This document shows positions 61,397 through 64,000 of a stretch of 64,000 nt of DNA, piece by piece. The translations under genes were made by a program, and so were the position numbers. The notes below the pieces were generated by a model. It was not told the DNA's origin, ran no database searches, and saw only the letters and a program-made list of their open reading frames with translations. The stretch's first letter is position 1. Each line of letters begins with the position of its first letter. The DNA lies in the NCBI GenBank assembly GCA_002529455.1, contig NYMS01000048.1, forward strand, positions 62,001-126,000, read 5' to 3'. This DNA is from Glycomyces fuscus (lineage in GTDB: Bacteria; Actinomycetota; Actinomycetes; Streptosporangiales; Streptosporangiaceae).

Positions 61397-62683
61397 GTGA
61401 CACAGACCGAGACATCCGGTGACCGGACTACCGCACGGGAGGGCGCCGTGGCCTCCGAACCCGCCGGCGGCGCCAGAGCCTGGCTCGTATGGGCCGTCGC
61501 CGTGGGCGGGTACTTCCTGGCGATGCTGCACCGCAACGGTCTCGGCGTGGCCGCCCTGGAGGCCCAGGCCCGCTTCGACGTCGGCCCGGCGCTGCTGTCC
61601 CTGCTCCCGATGCTGCAACTCCTGGTGTACGTGGTCCTGCAGGTGCCCGCCGGACTGCTGGCCGACCGGCTCGGGCCCCGCTACACGCTCGTGATGGGCA
61701 TGGTGGCGATGGCGGTCGGGTCGTGCCTGTTCGCGCTCGCCCCCGGCGTCGAGGTGGCGGTGGCCGGACGGTTCCTCATCGGCCTCGGCGACGCCCTCGT
61801 CTTCCTCAACGTCATCCGACTGGCCGCCCTGTGGTTCCCGCGTGCGCGCTACGCCCTCGTCAGCGGGCTCACCGGCGTGGTCGGCGGAACGGGGCAGGTG
61901 GCCAGCGCCGCGCCGCTGGCCCTGGCCCTGGAGGGGTTCGGCTGGGTGGCCGCCTTCCTGGCCACCACGGCCCTGACCGCGCTGATGGCCCTGCTGATGC
62001 TGGTGGTCGTGCGCGACCGCCCGGCCGGTGCGGCGGGCCGCTCCACGGTCGCCGACCCGATCCCGGTGTGGGCCGCGCTCAAGGAGGCGCTGCGCTCCCG
62101 GGGCCCGCTGATCGGCATGGCCCACCACGCGGCCGTCATGGCTCCGTTCACGATGATGATGGTGCTGTGGGGCTACCCGTTCCTCGTGGGTGGCCTGGGG
62201 CTGTCCGAGGACACGGCCGCCCTCACCCTCACGGTCCTGGCCGCGGGCGGACTGTGGATAGCGCCGCTCGCGGGCGTCGTGATCGGCCGCAACCCCGGCG
62301 TGCGCCGGTGGCTGGGCCTCTCCCTGAGCACGACGCTGAGTCTGGGCTGGGTGCTGCTGGTGGTGTGGCCCGGGGGAGTTCCGGTGGCCGTGGGACTGAC
62401 GGTGCTGGCGGCGAGCGCGGTGGGGCAGACCCTGGCGCCGACGGTCTCCTTCGACTTCGCGCGCGACGGCATCCCCGCGAGCCGGACCGGTGTCGCCTCG
62501 GGCCTGGTGAACATGAGCGGGTTCACGACCGCCGTGGTGTGCACGGTGGCGGCGGGTGCGCTCCTCCAGGCGCTGCCGGAGGGGCCCGAGGCCTACCAGC
62601 TGGCGTTCGTGCCGATGGCCGTCGCCACGGTGTGCGCGACCGCGGTGCTGTACTTCTTCGTCCTCCGCCGCTCCCGGGACTAG
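61397..62683 (+). CDS. MFS transporter
   Basis: 428 aa with about twelve TM helices. The MFS motif A appears as ADRLGPRYTLVMG between TM2 and TM3; RNGLGVAALEAQARFDVGPALLSLLPMLQLLVYVVLQVPAGLLADRLGPR is typical of the family. Other conserved pieces are GRFLIGLGDALVFLNVIRLAALWFPRARYALVSGL and PASRTGVASGLVNMSGF, reminiscent of nitrate/glycerol-3-phosphate-type permeases and exporters. Substrate unknown. GTG at 61397-61399 is chosen with GGAGAG upstream. No regulator or enzyme gene adjacent to indicate a substrate. Confidence 0.88.
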   Translation: MTQTETSGDRTTAREGAVASEPAGGARAWLVWAVAVGGYFLAMLHRNGLGVAALEAQARFDVGPALLSLLPMLQLLVYVVLQVPAGLLADRLGPRYTLVMGMVAMAVGSCLFALAPGVEVAVAGRFLIGLGDALVFLNVIRLAALWFPRARYALVSGLTGVVGGTGQVASAAPLALALEGFGWVAAFLATTALTALMALLMLVVVRDRPAGAAGRSTVADPIPVWAALKEALRSRGPLIGMAHHAAVMAPFTMMMVLWGYPFLVGGLGLSEDTAALTLTVLAAGGLWIAPLAGVVIGRNPGVRRWLGLSLSTTLSLGWVLLVVWPGGVPVAVGLTVLAASAVGQTLAPTVSFDFARDGIPASRTGVASGLVNMSGFTTAVVCTVAAGALLQALPEGPEAYQLAFVPMAVATVCATAVLYFFVLRRSRD

Positions 62684-63047
62684 GGCCTACGTCCTCGCCC
62701 CGGGAGAGCGGTCCGGGAGGCGGGACGGTCTCGCGCGCGGGCGCGGCGGGACGGTGCGCCTCCCGCGCCCAGGCCCGGCCCCCTCACGAGCGCGCACGCG
62801 CGGGGGAAGACGCCGGGCGCTCAGCGCCCTGGATCCTCACGCGGCCCCGCGTGCGTGCGCGGTGACAACGCGTCCGGCGTGGACTCGGGCGGGGCCCCTC
62901 CCACGCGCGCGGGCGCGGGGGAGACGGGGTCCGCGGGAGCCGGAGACGGGGCGGCCGCCGCCGCGCGCGTGCGCGCGGAAGACAGAGGAGAAAGAGGGGC
63001 ACCCGGGCCCCTTGTGCAGCCCGGGGCCGCGTGGGATTTTCTCTGTC
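62684..63047. other. Gene-free region with alternating CG tracts
   Basis: No credible gene. Contains four runs of alternating G/C-purine/pyrimidine sequence (near 62792, 62850, 62904 and 62964, e.g. GCGCGCACGCGC and CGCGCGCGTGCGCGC), candidates for Z-DNA formation. Confidence 0.5.
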
Positions 63048-63488
63048 ATGAAGTGGAGTCCGGAGCGGTCCAGGGAGAGATTCGCGCAGAGCCGCGTCGC
63101 CAGGCTGGCCACGGTGGGCGACGGCGGGCAGCCCCACCTGGTGCCCGTGGTGTTCGCCGCCTACGGCGACACGGTCGCGATCCCCGTGGACCACAAGCCC
63201 AAGACCACGTACCGGCTCAGGCGGATGCGCAACATCGAGGGCGACCCCCGGGTGTCGCTGCTCGCGGACGAGTACTCCGACGACTGGGACCGGCTGTGGT
63301 GGGTCCGCGCGGACGGGGAGGCGCTGGTCCAGCACAACGGCCCGGCCTGGAGCGAGGCCCGCGAGCGGCTGGTGGAGCGCTATCCCCGCTACCGCGACAC
63401 ACCGCCCGAGGAGGCGATCATCCTGGTGGAGGTCCACCACTGGTCCGGGTGGTCGGCGGCGGAGGAGCCCGGCGCGCCGGAGCGCTGA
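63048..63488 (+). CDS. PPOX-class F420-dependent oxidoreductase (TIGR03668-like)
   Basis: 146 aa, split-barrel flavin/deazaflavin fold. Recognisable stretches are RFAQSRVARLATVGDGGQPHLVPVVFAAYGDTVAIPVDHKPKTT and RRMRNIEGDPRVSLLADEYSDDWDRLWWVRADGEA, characteristic of the TIGR03668 subgroup of F420-binding PPOX-like proteins in actinobacteria. Cofactor is likely F420 rather than FMN; substrate unknown. ATG at 63048; no Shine-Dalgarno is visible, so it may be translated from a leaderless mRNA. Confidence 0.88.
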   Translation: MKWSPERSRERFAQSRVARLATVGDGGQPHLVPVVFAAYGDTVAIPVDHKPKTTYRLRRMRNIEGDPRVSLLADEYSDDWDRLWWVRADGEALVQHNGPAWSEARERLVERYPRYRDTPPEEAIILVEVHHWSGWSAAEEPGAPER

Positions 63489-63606
63489 CGCCGTCCGCGG
63501 CGCCGCCGGGCGGGGATCCGCCGCGCACGGCCCGCGAGGTGGCGACGGGGCGGGCCGGAGCCACCTCGCCGTCCGCGGCGGCGGATCCCGGGTACGGCCG
63601 AAGAGG

Positions 63607-64000
63607 TCAGCCGGCCCGCCAGGTGGCGTCCTGGAGGGCGCCTCCGGCCTGCGGGCCCATCAGGGAGAGCCCGCCGTCCACGAACAGGGAGGACCCGGTG
63701 ACGTAGGACGCCCCCGGCTTCGCGAGGAAGGCCACGGCCTCCGCCACCTCGTACGCGTGGCCCGGCCGGGGCAGCGGGTACCCGGCGCGCGAGTCCAGCG
63801 CGGGTTGCTCCTCGTGCTGCCCGGTCATGGGCGTGGCGATCTCACCCGGCGCCACCGCGTTCACGGTGATGCCGTACAGGCCCAGCTCCAGGGCCAGGAC
63901 GCGGGTGAGCAGCTTCAGTCCGCCCTTGGCGGTGCAGTAGGCGCCCGCGGTCACCCGCGGGAACTCCTCGTGCACGCTGGTGATGTTGACGATGCGGCCG
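63607..64000 (-). CDS. Short-chain dehydrogenase/reductase, C-terminal part (cut by window edge)
   Basis: About 130 residues remain; the N-terminus lies beyond 64000. Visible SDR elements are GRIVNITSV, with the catalytic Ser, the YxxxK motif in AYCTAKGGLKLLTRVLALELGLYGITVNAVAPGEIATPM, and the closing YVTGSSLFVDGGLSL. This is a classical NAD(P)-dependent SDR of the FabG/glucose-dehydrogenase type. Substrate cannot be inferred from the fragment; no informative neighbours. Confidence 0.88.
   Translation of the reverse strand, partial: GRIVNITSVHEEFPRVTAGAYCTAKGGLKLLTRVLALELGLYGITVNAVAPGEIATPMTGQHEEQPALDSRAGYPLPRPGHAYEVAEAVAFLAKPGASYVTGSSLFVDGGLSLMGPQAGGALQDATWRAG

Overview
The window is very GC-rich, with strongly GC-biased third codon positions, many GTG starts and 4-bp stop/start overlaps. 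Together with a type VII secretion (ESX) locus, a SigR-type sigma factor, PknB-like kinases fused to WD40 propellers, a GerW/YtfJ sporulation protein and an F420-type PPOX oxidoreductase, this points to a filamentous actinomycete. Nocardiopsis or a close relative is my best guess; that is an inference from gene style, not from a database match.

Left part (1-14.5 kb): a cut-off receiver-like regulator, a 61-bp tandem repeat array, and a lone pstB behind a probable PHO box. Then come a thioredoxin, two DUF202 membrane proteins, and a WbqC / PIG-L deacetylase / NAD-epimerase operon divergent from a membrane GT2 glycosyltransferase. SURF1 follows, then a 6C-like structured RNA, a VapBC module with a perfect palindromic operator, and assorted small enzymes. 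The alpha/beta hydrolase and the class II aldolase here have lost expected active-site residues.

Middle (14.7-33 kb): a compact choline-to-glycine-betaine and osmolyte uptake cluster (aldehyde dehydrogenase, GMC oxidase, ABC ATPase, double-length permease, lipoprotein). Purine genes purS, purQ and purL follow, interrupted by an anti-sigma-type ATPase and a membrane-anchored protein. Then come a SigR-like sigma factor without an adjacent rsrA and an E1alpha-E1beta-E2 2-oxoacid dehydrogenase operon.

Right part (33-60 kb) is the most unusual. It holds a three-gene module (small helical protein, 884-aa DUF6571-like protein, lipoprotein) bracketed by two nearly identical ~57-bp direct repeats, then a membrane serine hydrolase and an AEC transporter. 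A T7SS locus follows: a pseudokinase with FN3-like domain, a single-TM protein, two WXG100-like proteins, a lipoprotein, and eccC divergent from eccD. After GerW comes a tandem of four paralogues that grade from canonical kinase-WD40 proteins to a pseudokinase-WD40 and finally a WD40 protein whose kinase domain has been cut out. The window ends with a hypothetical gene, an MFS transporter, a PPOX enzyme and a truncated SDR.
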